Assembly (NCBI GenBank): GCA_040754075.1
Contig: JBFMDH010000011.1
Span: forward strand, 151,185 to 215,184
Source of the DNA: Acidobacteriota bacterium
GTDB taxonomy: Bacteria; Acidobacteriota; Blastocatellia; UBA7656
DNA length: 64,000 nucleotides
Direction: 5' to 3'
Shown piece after piece: positions 9,779 to 18,383 of this stretch (the first letter of the stretch is position 1; every line of letters begins with the position of its first letter). The notes under the pieces are model-generated. The model was given only the letters and a program-made list of their open reading frames with translations, made no database searches and was not told the DNA's origin. Both the position numbers and the translations under genes were made by a program.

Positions 9779-9873
9779 AATTCCGTTCTCCTGCTGTAAA
9801 TTTATAAAAAGCGGCTGGGTATATTTACCGCGATTGATTGTTTATCATCACTTATTGAATAGTTGAGCGCCAA

Positions 9874-10518
9874 TTATTCCGGGAACGCTTGACGGGTAAG
9901 TCGCCGTATCAAATCTGCAAGATATTGCCTTAATTCTTCGACCGAAACTTCTCCCGGAGGAATCAGATCATCACTCATTTCAATTTGACTCAATACCCAA
10001 GCCAGTTGTGCGGCTGTCAGACCGCTATCTTTGGCTGCTGCTGATGGCAGCGCATCTTCAACTTTGTAACCCAGCAATTCCAAAGCACGGACATCAACCA
10101 AATCGCGTATTTCGGAGCGTGACAATAAGGCGCAAAGTTTATTGGCAAGTATTTCTTGCGGCGGGTCAACCTTAACGCCATTGACGACAGGTTTTTCCGA
10201 CACAATCTGGGTGACATATTCGCGCACCAAATCAATGACCACTGAATCTTTCCCCTTGCGTAACAAGAACCGGCGAAAATCCGGTGCAGTTTGAATGGAT
10301 TCGAGAGAGGCTGACAGTTGCCGGGCAATGGCTTCAACGGTTGCTACGCCTTCATCAAGCACATCTGCAAGTGTAAAGAGGTCGAGGTCGTGGGTTTCTC
10401 TGTGTCCAAGGTAAAACCCAACCAACGCTGCGCCGCCTGTAAGAAAGAAGCGGTCTTCAAGCTTGAAAAAAGCGTTAAGAAATTCCTCTTGTAAAGTGCT
10501 CAGTTTACGATTTGGCAA
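9874..10518 (-). CDS. AbiEii/AbiGii-type nucleotidyltransferase (toxin-like)
   Basis: About 214 residues. The nucleotidyltransferase signature is clear near the N-terminus: FFLTGGAALVGFYL, then THDLDLFT with the metal-binding Asp pair. VVIDLVREY and the ILANKLCALLSR helix follow as in AbiEii/DUF1814 proteins. I place the start at the TTG at 10518, which has an AAGGA ribosome site 5 bases upstream and overlaps the upstream partner by 14 bases. The open frame extends to 10731, but that extension reads across the partner gene and lacks family similarity. AbiEii homologues act as type IV-type toxins that modify RNA; toxicity here is untested. Confidence 0.82.
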   Translation of the reverse strand: MPNRKLSTLQEEFLNAFFKLEDRFFLTGGAALVGFYLGHRETHDLDLFTLADVLDEGVATVEAIARQLSASLESIQTAPDFRRFLLRKGKDSVVIDLVREYVTQIVSEKPVVNGVKVDPPQEILANKLCALLSRSEIRDLVDVRALELLGYKVEDALPSAAAKDSGLTAAQLAWVLSQIEMSDDLIPPGEVSVEELRQYLADLIRRLTRQAFPE

Positions 10519-10819
10519 GCAATCCTTCTTTCTGCCAACAGTCAAATAAAAATTCCCAAAAGTTGCGCCGTCGCCCAAGATGCCGGGAAAGCTCATTCCA
10601 CTTCTGCAAAACCTCTTGCGGAGTGGTGAATTTCCAGACATCGGTATCGCGAGCTTCACGCAACACTTTTGCCAGCAAACGAATTTGTTCACTGTGTGAT
10701 GCCAGTTGAAGTCGTCGCTTAAACTCAGCAACCGTCATCGGCTCATCCCACAAAAAATAGGGAATTGCCTGTGGATCATCCAACTCGGTTGAAAGCGCAA
10801 CCCTCACAAGGTTCTCCAT
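10505..10819 (-). CDS. Small partner gene of AbiEii-type nucleotidyltransferase
   Basis: 104 residues, hydrophilic and helical, with IPYFLWDEPMTVAEF near the N-terminus and a strongly basic/aromatic C-terminal part (GRRRNFWEFLFDCW). It overlaps the nucleotidyltransferase gene by 14 bases, the typical order for antitoxin then toxin. It is far shorter than the classical AbiEi winged-helix antitoxin and shows no visible wing motif, so it may be a different partner class. The start is ATG at 10819; a TTG one codon earlier is possible. Confidence 0.7.
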   Translation of the reverse strand: MENLVRVALSTELDDPQAIPYFLWDEPMTVAEFKRRLQLASHSEQIRLLAKVLREARDTDVWKFTTPQEVLQKWNELSRHLGRRRNFWEFLFDCWQKEGLLAKS

Positions 10820-10863
10820 CAATATTTAAATCTCACACATTTGCCATTATCTGCCAAAAAATA

Positions 10864-12912
10864 TTATGGCAGCGCAAAAACGATTGCCGTTGATGAACCG
10901 GGGCGTGCCTGCCAGAACGCCGTGGCATTGCCGCTCATCACCGCGACATACTGTTTGCCGTTAATGGCATAGGTAATCACGCCGCCATTGATAGGTCCGC
11001 CGGTGTTGAAGCGGTAAAGCTCTTTTCCGTTGCGCGCATCAAGTACCAGAAAATCGCCGGTAATCTCTCCGGTAAAAATTAAATCGGCTGAGGTCGTGGT
11101 CACCGTAGCAACCATCTGTCGATTAGATTTATAACGCCATTGCACCTTGCCTGTCGAAGCGTCTATGGCAGTGAGCCACCCCCGCGCCTGTTCAATCGGG
11201 TCAAGACGGGAAAACCCGCCCATATAAAACTGCCCTTCGATGTAGCGCAATTCTTTGGCGACACCAAACGTCCCGCACCACTCAACCGAATTCACATAAA
11301 GCATATTGGTGCGCGGATTGAACGCCGGACCGCTCCATAACACCCCGCCTTGAATGCCCGGACAGACGCGCACCCCTTGAGTTGTCAGCGGCACATCGGC
11401 ATTCAATTGACTGGACACCGGCACCTCATAAACTTTCTCATGAGTTTCGCGGTCAACGACGTGCAGAACGCCGCTTTTGCCGACGGTTGCCGCCAGTTTG
11501 CGCAGTTTGCCATTCACGGTTGCGGTAAACAACGGGCTTGCCTGTGTCAAATCCCAATCGTGAGTATCGTGCGGCACGACCTGATAGTACCACTGCAATT
11601 TGCCTGTGCGGACATCGAGCGCCACCATACAGTTGGTGTAGAGATTGGCTCCCGGTCGCGCTTCGCCGTAAAAATCGGGCGCAGGATTGGCGACTGCGAA
11701 ATAGAGCAGGTTCTGTGCGGTATCCAGCGATACAGGCGTCCACAGCGACCCGCCGCCCTTGAGTCGCGCATCGGCTTTGCCCCAGGTTTCTGCGCCGGGT
11801 TCGCCGTCATCCGGTATGGTATTGAATCGCCAGACTTCGCTGCCGTCTTTCAAACGAAACGCGCCAATCCAGCCTTTGACGCCGAGTTCGCTGCCGGCAG
11901 GACCGATGATAATCAGGTCTTCATAAATCATTGGCGGCATGGTGAATCCGCCTTCGTTTTTGGTCATATCAACGATGGCTCTGTCCCACAGCAATTTTCC
12001 GGTGGCAATGTCGAGCGCAATCAAATAACCGTCATAAGTGCCGCGCACCACGTAGCCATCTTTGATTGCCACGCCGCGTTGCACGGGCCAACCGGGCTTG
12101 CCTTTGAGTCGCCAGTTGTACCGCCATTTGACTTGCCCGCTCGTCGCATCAATGGCAATCGTCGAATCGGCGGTGGTCAAAATCATCACCCCGCGATAGA
12201 CCAGCGGGTTGGTGTGAAAGGTGTTGGTGTCGCCCGCCTGATACATAAACACCGGACGCAAAGAAGCGGCGTTTTGGCGGTTGATCTGTTTGAGGTCAAC
12301 GAAGCGGGTTCCGGCATAATCGTGATTCGTCAGCAGCCAGTCGCTGGAATTCGTCGCGGCGGCATTTAATTCCTGTTGCGTAGGTCCCGTGAGGGTCGCC
12401 TGTGCATTGGCTGTCGCAGATTTGCCCGTATTGCTTGAAACAGTTTCAATCGCGTCGCCTTTGGCAGCGGTTTGCGGGCGAATGATGATTTTCTGCAAAG
12501 TAGCCGAATCGGTCGAAAGTTCGCGTTCACCCGAACGATAGCCATTGGCTTTCAAAATATAAGCGACCATATCGATGTATTCCTGATTGGTCATCGTTGC
12601 TGCTGCGCCATAAGGCATCTGGGTGCGGGTGATGTAATACAACTCATCGACACTATGTTTGCCCTGCCCCCATTTCGCCATGAAGCGCGCTCCGACAAGC
12701 GGCACCGATGAACCGCCTGTGAGGTTCGCGCCGTGACACGCGGCGCAGCGTTTGTCATAAAGCGCCTGCCCGCGCGCCGCCTGCGCGTTGGTGAAGACTC
12801 CCGCTTGTTGCGCGGTCACACTTCGTAAAGTAAAAGCGAGAATGGTCAACATAAAAATGGTTGACAGTTTCAGATGAGCATTGAAGCTGAAGAACAGGTT
12901 TTGAAATTTCAT
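10864..12912 (-). CDS. Cytochrome c-PQQ-dependent dehydrogenase fusion, secreted
   Basis: 682 residues from the ATG at 12912, chosen for its GAAGGAGA ribosome site. Signal peptide to about residue 34. The cytochrome c domain has CAACH (Cys56, Cys59, His60) and a likely Met ligand in RTQMPYG. From about 195 to the end it is an eight-bladed PQQ quinoprotein propeller with repeated W motifs (KWRYNW, LQWYYQ, VQWRYK) and HDTHDWDL. Quinohaemoproteins of this type oxidise alcohols or sugars in the periplasm and pass electrons to the haem. In this protein the haem domain is N-terminal, whereas many quinohaemoprotein alcohol dehydrogenases carry it at the C-terminus. Confidence 0.9.
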   Translation of the reverse strand: MKFQNLFFSFNAHLKLSTIFMLTILAFTLRSVTAQQAGVFTNAQAARGQALYDKRCAACHGANLTGGSSVPLVGARFMAKWGQGKHSVDELYYITRTQMPYGAAATMTNQEYIDMVAYILKANGYRSGERELSTDSATLQKIIIRPQTAAKGDAIETVSSNTGKSATANAQATLTGPTQQELNAAATNSSDWLLTNHDYAGTRFVDLKQINRQNAASLRPVFMYQAGDTNTFHTNPLVYRGVMILTTADSTIAIDATSGQVKWRYNWRLKGKPGWPVQRGVAIKDGYVVRGTYDGYLIALDIATGKLLWDRAIVDMTKNEGGFTMPPMIYEDLIIIGPAGSELGVKGWIGAFRLKDGSEVWRFNTIPDDGEPGAETWGKADARLKGGGSLWTPVSLDTAQNLLYFAVANPAPDFYGEARPGANLYTNCMVALDVRTGKLQWYYQVVPHDTHDWDLTQASPLFTATVNGKLRKLAATVGKSGVLHVVDRETHEKVYEVPVSSQLNADVPLTTQGVRVCPGIQGGVLWSGPAFNPRTNMLYVNSVEWCGTFGVAKELRYIEGQFYMGGFSRLDPIEQARGWLTAIDASTGKVQWRYKSNRQMVATVTTTSADLIFTGEITGDFLVLDARNGKELYRFNTGGPINGGVITYAINGKQYVAVMSGNATAFWQARPGSSTAIVFALP

Positions 12913-12945
12913 CGCTCGGTCTCCTTCAAACAAAATGGCAATTCC

Positions 12946-14367
12946 TCAATCAGTCTCTTTCAACAGACGTTCCATCGTGCGCTGCATTGCAGCAAGCGCG
13001 CGGGCGGCGTCGGGCTTGGCAATGAGGTTTTTCATTTCATAAGGGTCGGTTTTCAGGTCGTAGAGTTCATCCATCCCTTGCAGTTCGAGATAGTGAATGT
13101 ATTTCCAGCGCGCGTTGCGCACGGCTTTATAGCCCATCTGTAAAACCCGCGGAAAGACCTTGTCGGAATAGTATTCGATTAGAAACGAATTGCGCCATGC
13201 CCTTTGCCTGCCCGCCAGCAGCGGCACAAGCGAACGTCCCTGCATCGTATTCGGCACAGCGACGCCAGCCAGTTCCAGCAAGCTTGGCGCGAGGTCAATG
13301 TTGAGCGCCAATTCGTCGCGCACCGTGCCAGCCCTGATCGCTTTCGGATAACGCACGAGCAGCGGCATGCGTATGGATTCTTCGTAAGCCAGCCGTCGTT
13401 CGACACTCAATCCGTGTTCGCCGTAAAAATAGCCGTTGTCGCTGGTGAAAACAATCACCGTGTTATCGAGTTGTCCGGTCTCCTGCAAGGCTTTGAGGAT
13501 TTCCCCGACGCCCTCGTCAATCGCCGCAAGCGTGCGCGCCCGTCCAAGAATAGCTTCGTCGCCGGTGACGGTGGCAACTCCAAGTGATGGCAGATTGCCG
13601 ATGGGTCTTTGCAGCGCGGGTTTATCCGTCGGCGCGCGACCATAATTTGGTCTATGCGGAATCGCTTTGCCCGTATACAAATTTTTGTGCCGCTCGGCGG
13701 GAATAAACAGTTCCGCATTGGCTAAATTGACGCTGCCATCGTCATTCTGCGTGACTTCGGGATGGATGGCTTTGTGTGCCAGATAAACCAGAAACGGTTT
13801 GTCGTGTCGTCGCCGGATGAACTCCACCACGTAGCCGCTCAAAATATCTGTGATGTAGCCCGATGGTTTGACGGATTTGCCGTCTTCGTTGATCTCGGGA
13901 TTGAGATAGGTGCCTTGTCCTTTGAAACTCACCCAGCGATCAAAACCCGGTCGCGGCTTGTCATCATTGCCCATGTGCCATTTGCCGATGAAGGCGGTTT
14001 CGTATCCCGATTGATTAAGCAGACGAGGAAAAGTTTCGAGCCTGTGACTGGCGGCAGAGCGATCAACATTGTCTGTGATGCCGTGGGTGTGGGCATATTG
14101 CCCGGTAAGCAAACTGGCGCGCGAAGGCGAACAAAGTGGCGTCGTCATAAAGGCATTGCGAAATAATCCACCCTCTTTGCCGAGACGGTCAATGTTAGGC
14201 GTTTTGATAAACGGATGCCCGACGATACCGAGTTCATCCCATCGTAAATCATCAATCAGGATGAAGACGATGTTGGGGCGTGACGGTTGGCGCGGGGCAG
14301 ATTGCGCCGGACAGTGAGAGGCTGCGAGCAGCAGGGTGATGGCGATGGCAATTAGATGTTTTTTCAT
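12946..14367 (-). CDS. Sulfatase, secreted (S1 family)
   Basis: 473 residues from ATG 14367, preceded by GGAAAGG and starting with a signal peptide (MKKHLIAIAITLLLAASHCP). Metal ligands Asp39-Asp40 (FILIDD) and the CSPSR motif, with Cys79 as the formylglycine precursor, mark an active type I sulfatase; GKWHMG and TSDNGYFYGEHG complete the site. It would act on sulfated glycans or other sulfate esters in the periplasm and needs a formylglycine-generating enzyme, not seen here. The frame is open upstream to 14514, but that part overlaps a kinase relic and lacks a signal. Confidence 0.93.
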   Translation of the reverse strand: MKKHLIAIAITLLLAASHCPAQSAPRQPSRPNIVFILIDDLRWDELGIVGHPFIKTPNIDRLGKEGGLFRNAFMTTPLCSPSRASLLTGQYAHTHGITDNVDRSAASHRLETFPRLLNQSGYETAFIGKWHMGNDDKPRPGFDRWVSFKGQGTYLNPEINEDGKSVKPSGYITDILSGYVVEFIRRRHDKPFLVYLAHKAIHPEVTQNDDGSVNLANAELFIPAERHKNLYTGKAIPHRPNYGRAPTDKPALQRPIGNLPSLGVATVTGDEAILGRARTLAAIDEGVGEILKALQETGQLDNTVIVFTSDNGYFYGEHGLSVERRLAYEESIRMPLLVRYPKAIRAGTVRDELALNIDLAPSLLELAGVAVPNTMQGRSLVPLLAGRQRAWRNSFLIEYYSDKVFPRVLQMGYKAVRNARWKYIHYLELQGMDELYDLKTDPYEMKNLIAKPDAARALAAMQRTMERLLKETD

Positions 14368-14510
14368 GGCAATGACCTTTCCAGAGCGAAGCGCCCGGTC
14401 GGGTGAATGTCCGCGCCAGCCCCCCTGAATAAGGGGAATTTCCCAGCCAAATTTGTTCACCGTGAAAACCATAATTTCAGCAACGCAGGCAAACCGTTCG
14501 CTGGTCTCGC

Positions 14511-14767
14511 TCACTGCGACAAGCCGATGCGCCGCAGCATCTCGGCAAAACGCGGGTCGTCTCGCAAAGCATCCACTCGCGGGTCAACCTTGATCAATGC
14601 CAATAACCATTCGCGACTGCGGTAACCCCTTTTGAGTTCGGCAAACGCTGCGTCCTTCTCACCCAGTGAGACGTACAGGGTTGCGCCTCACCCATGCCGC
14701 CCGCGCCGAGTCTGGCGACGATGCGGTAATGCGCGAGCGCGGTGTTGATTGCCAGTTCCTGACTCAT
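14511..14767 (-). pseudogene. Ser/Thr kinase-TPR gene relic with internal deletion
   Basis: From ATG 14767 the frame reads MSQELAINTALAHYRIVARLGAGGMGE, the start of a Pkn-type kinase through its glycine loop. It then jumps, in another frame, to LYVSLGEKDAAFAELKRG...LRDDPRFAEMLRRIGLSQ and stop at 14511, which is the typical last TPR/C-terminus of acidobacterial kinase-TPR proteins. The roughly 800 residues between are missing. Both ends of the gene remain, so a single internal deletion is the simplest reading. Confidence 0.8.
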
Positions 14768-14804
14768 CTATTCTAACTATCCTCGGGTAACCATAGTGCC
14801 CCGC

Positions 14805-16262
14805 TCATCCTCTGCGGCGAATTGAATACAGGCGTTGTTCCGTGCGTATCAACAAGCGCTCGCCGACGATTGCAGGCGACGCCAGCGCCATGTCGTCCAG
14901 TTCATTCACGTGCAATAACTTGAACTGCTCGCCCGCCGCGATAACAAAGGTCTGGCCTTCTTCGCTCAGGCAGAACAGCTTGCCATTGTAAACCCAGGGC
15001 GAGGTCGTAAACGCCGTTGCCGTCGGGTCAATGCGTGTTTTGTATGTCTGCTTGCCGGTCTTGGCGTCAAAGCGGCTCAGGATTCCCGTTTCGGTCAATG
15101 CGTAAATACCTCCGTTATAAGCCAACGAAGATGGCAAATAGGTTCCGGCGCGAGGTTGCGACCAGACAATATAATTGTTTGAGGTCTGGTTTTGACTGAG
15201 CGAAATATCGCCGCTTGCGCCCGGACGAATAGCGAACAAGGCAGCGCCGCGCCCGCCGTTGATGTAAAGCAATCCGTCATAAGCCAAGGGCATGGGAATC
15301 GGCGTTGCAGACATCCCGGACAGTCGCCACAATTCTTTCCCCGCGAGGTCGTAACTCACCACTACCTCAGGACCCACCGCTACGATTTCCGTACGCAGCG
15401 CGTGCCGCCAAATAAAGGGCGTCACCCAGGCTGACCGCCGTCCCTGGGGGCCAATGTCTCGATTCGCGCGCCAGACCTGCCTGCCGGTCTGCTTGTCAAA
15501 CGCCGCGATGAACTGCTGCTTCTCATTGTCGTTGACAATCACCAACAGGTTGCCCGCCAGCGCCGGTGAACTGCCTGTCCCAAAGTCCAGGTAAATGGGA
15601 TTGACTTCAAGCGGCGTCTTCCATACTTGCTTGCCGTTCAAGTCAAACGCCCATAAACCGAGATTCGCTACATACACATAAACGAATTTGCCGTCGGTCA
15701 CCGGGCTTTCCGAAGTAAAACTATTTTTGCGGTGTCGCCCACCGGGCGGATGTCCCGCATAAAATTCTTTCTGCCATTCCACCTTGCCACTTTTCAGGTT
15801 CAGACAATAGAGGAAGTAGTGCAGGCTTACTTCTTTCGGCAATTCAATATCGCGCTCGGTCACGCGCTCGATGACTTTATCCATCGGCAATCCCTGTTTT
15901 TGCAGTTCGGCGACGTATTCGTTGCTGTATTCCGTGCCGATTTGCGGCGATTTCGACTTGCCATCTGTGGTCACGGTCGTCACATAGACTTTGCCACCGG
16001 TGACGATGGGCGACGACCAACCGCGCCCGGGAATCGCTTGCGACCACTCGACATTTTCGGTCTTCGACCAGCGTTCCGCCAGTTGCGCTGATGTGCCCAC
16101 AGGGTTGGCGTCGGGCCCGCGAAATTGCGGCCAGTCGAGACGCTGACCGTCCGCGTTGAGCGATGCCATAAGGAGCACGCACGCCAAACCAAGCAGACGC
16201 AAGCAGAGCGCGCGGTCAATAACTTTGCGGATATTTCCGCGTTCGGGACAACTTGTACTCAT
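14805..16262 (-). CDS. PQQ-like beta-propeller protein, secreted
   Basis: 485 residues with an N-terminal hydrophobic signal (about 19-38) and DWPQFRGPD, the usual opening of PQQ-like (Pfam PQQ_2) propellers. Repeated blade motifs follow (KVEWQKEF, GKQVWKTP, GRQVWRAN, GKELWRLS). No haem motif and no complete PQQ-dehydrogenase active site is visible, so a structural or pyrrolo-quinoline-like role is as likely as catalysis. An AGGAGT site precedes the ATG. Kinase relics lie on both sides. Confidence 0.85.
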   Translation of the reverse strand: MSTSCPERGNIRKVIDRALCLRLLGLACVLLMASLNADGQRLDWPQFRGPDANPVGTSAQLAERWSKTENVEWSQAIPGRGWSSPIVTGGKVYVTTVTTDGKSKSPQIGTEYSNEYVAELQKQGLPMDKVIERVTERDIELPKEVSLHYFLYCLNLKSGKVEWQKEFYAGHPPGGRHRKNSFTSESPVTDGKFVYVYVANLGLWAFDLNGKQVWKTPLEVNPIYLDFGTGSSPALAGNLLVIVNDNEKQQFIAAFDKQTGRQVWRANRDIGPQGRRSAWVTPFIWRHALRTEIVAVGPEVVVSYDLAGKELWRLSGMSATPIPMPLAYDGLLYINGGRGAALFAIRPGASGDISLSQNQTSNNYIVWSQPRAGTYLPSSLAYNGGIYALTETGILSRFDAKTGKQTYKTRIDPTATAFTTSPWVYNGKLFCLSEEGQTFVIAAGEQFKLLHVNELDDMALASPAIVGERLLIRTEQRLYSIRRRG

Positions 16263-16316
16263 GAGTTACTCCTAGATTTTTATAAGGCTGAGTTGAGTGT
16301 ATCGGCTGAAATTTTT

Positions 16317-16446
16317 TACTGAACAATTTGATAACGACTGATGCTCGCGATAGCAAACGCGAACCAGAAAAAGTTCTGCTCATCCCGCCCACGCCAGGTG
16401 GCGAGAGTTTGTAATGCCTCAGTCGGGTGTGAGGGGTTAATATCAT
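16317..16446 (-). pseudogene. Decayed Ser/Thr kinase N-terminus
   Basis: Minus-strand reading gives MILTPHTRLRHYKLSPPGVGGMSR, then a garbled stretch and VVIKLF. This lines up with the first 43 residues of the intact kinase at 2.2-5.1 kb (TRLGHYEILSPIGVGGMGEVY ... KVAIKLL), including the glycine loop and the position of the catalytic Lys. The invariant GMGEVY is broken and nothing of the kinase follows. It lies just upstream of the PQQ-like gene and may now serve only as its 5' flank. Confidence 0.7.
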
Positions 16447-16622
16447 CTCGCTAGCCTGAAATGTTTGATATGAAAAACGGGTGAGCAGTCTATCAGATTA
16501 AATCAAAAACTGCCGAGTTATTTTTTGCAAAGCGATACGGATTGAAACGACTAATTTCCGGTTTCAGATTGCCTTCACCAAGTCACAGGAATAAAGCTGA
16601 GCCAATTACACCAAAGCCTTAA

Positions 16623-18167
16623 TTATGCGAGAATCTTTTGGGCGACAACGCCCGCCACATCCGTCAAACGGAAATCGCGCCCGCTGAACCGATAAGTCAA
16701 GCGCTCGTGATCAAGTCCCAGCAAATGCAACACCGTCGCGTGAAAATCATGTATGTGACAGCGGTCTTCGACAGCGTGATAGCCGATGTCATCGGTCGCG
16801 CCATAAACGAAACCGGCTTTGACGCCGCCGCCCGCCATCCATATCGAATAGCCGTAAGGATTGTGATCGCGCCCGTCACCGCTTTCACTGACCGGGGTGC
16901 GTCCGAATTCGCCCGCCCAGATGACCAGCGTATCTTTCAACAGTCCACGCGCTTTCAAATCTTTCAGCAGTCCGGCAATCGGTTTATCGACTTCACGGGC
17001 ATTCTTAGTATGCAGATTATAGAGGTCGCTGTGCTGATCCCATTTGTAACTGTGGGTGCATTGAATGTAGCGCACATCGCGTTCGGCAAGTCGTCGCGCC
17101 AATAAACACTGCCAGCCGAAATCGGCGGTCAAAGGGTCATCCAAGCCGTAAAGTTTTTTCGTGGCTTGGGATTCTTTATCCACCTCGAAGGCTTCGGGGG
17201 CTTGCGATTGCATTTTGAAAGCCATCTCGAATGCCTGTATGCGGGTTTCCAGTTGCGGGTCTTGCTTATGGAGTTGCTGATGGCGGCGATTGATGGCTTC
17301 GAGCATCTCCAGTTCATAACGCTGCTCATCGGGCGACAGATGTTTGCTGAGGAGATATTCAATCGGTTCTTTTTTGATGTCTTCGACTTTCAAGCCGGAA
17401 TTGCCAATCGCCGTGCCTTGATATGCGCCGGGCAAAAAAGCTGATGACCAGTTTTTCGCGCCGCCATGCGACAGCGCCGGTTTAATCGTGATGAAGCCGG
17501 GAAGATTTTGATTTTCGGTTCCCAGTCCGTAAATCACCCAAGACCCCATGCTCGGTCGCACGAAGGTTGAAGAGCCTGTGAAGGTTTGCAGCAATGCCGC
17601 GCCGTGGTCAACGCCTTCGCCAACCAGCGAACGAATAATGCAGAGGTCATCTACGCAATCGCGCACATGTGGAAAGAGATCACTTACGGGAATGCCGCTT
17701 TGTCCGCCGGGTTTGAAATCCCAAAGCGGTTTCATCAAAGGTCCGACTTTGCCATCAGCGAATGCCAGCGGGCGTTTAATCGGCAAGGGTTTGCCATGAT
17801 CGCGCACCAGTCGTTCTTTCGGGTCGAAAGTGTCAATCGAAGAGGGACCGCCATGCATAAAAAGAAAAATCACCCGTTTGGCTCGCGGCGCAAAATGCGG
17901 CGGGCGCGGCGCAAGCGGACTTTGCAATTGCGAATTGCGGGGCAGGCTTACGCCTCCTGCGGATTGCGGATTGCCGGACTGACTTGAGCCTTCCGCGAAT
18001 TGCGAATTCGTCGCCGCGAAAAGTTTTGCTTCTTCGGCAAGCATCGCGGTTAAACCGAGTGAGCCGAAACCGAGGCTTGCGGCGCGCAGCCAGGCGCGGC
18101 GCGACATGGGTTGTTCGGTTTTTTGATAAAGCGATTGAATCCACGCCAGACTTTCCGGCTTTGACAT
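16623..18167 (-). CDS. DUF1501 protein with Tat-type signal
   Basis: 514 residues from ATG 18167 (CGGGAG ribosome site). The N-terminus has a twin-arginine signal (MSRRAWLRAASLGFGSLG). The body holds the alkaline-phosphatase-like DUF1501 motifs: RVIFLFMHGGPSSIDTFDPK, then HGAALLQTFTGS and WAGEFGRTP near the C-terminus. DUF1501 proteins in Planctomycetota and Acidobacteriota usually stand next to a cytochrome c-DUF1549/DUF1553 gene, as here; the pair is thought to work in the periplasm on an unknown substrate. Confidence 0.9.
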   Translation of the reverse strand: MSKPESLAWIQSLYQKTEQPMSRRAWLRAASLGFGSLGLTAMLAEEAKLFAATNSQFAEGSSQSGNPQSAGGVSLPRNSQLQSPLAPRPPHFAPRAKRVIFLFMHGGPSSIDTFDPKERLVRDHGKPLPIKRPLAFADGKVGPLMKPLWDFKPGGQSGIPVSDLFPHVRDCVDDLCIIRSLVGEGVDHGAALLQTFTGSSTFVRPSMGSWVIYGLGTENQNLPGFITIKPALSHGGAKNWSSAFLPGAYQGTAIGNSGLKVEDIKKEPIEYLLSKHLSPDEQRYELEMLEAINRRHQQLHKQDPQLETRIQAFEMAFKMQSQAPEAFEVDKESQATKKLYGLDDPLTADFGWQCLLARRLAERDVRYIQCTHSYKWDQHSDLYNLHTKNAREVDKPIAGLLKDLKARGLLKDTLVIWAGEFGRTPVSESGDGRDHNPYGYSIWMAGGGVKAGFVYGATDDIGYHAVEDRCHIHDFHATVLHLLGLDHERLTYRFSGRDFRLTDVAGVVAQKILA

Positions 18168-18383
18168 TATGCAACTCCCGATTGATGAGTAATCACTACA
18201 ATTTCTGAAAAATAAAAACCACGTTTGAGGAGCGTCAGCTGACCTCGTTTCCAAATGTTGAACCGCTGGAGGAGTTGCTTGCAGCAACTCTCTGCGCTGC
18301 CTCTGCGTTCTCTGCGGTTAATCCACATTGGCAATCTCAATTTTAAGGCTTACCGTAGCTGAATATCTGCTCAAATATTTTCT

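Noticed and set aside
10519..10731. N-terminal extension of the AbiEii-type gene to 10731
   Set aside because: It reads through the partner gene in another frame and lacks similarity; the TTG at 10518 has a proper ribosome site.
11350..12369. 339-codon plus-strand open frame
   Set aside because: Antisense to the PQQ dehydrogenase with no recognisable domain.
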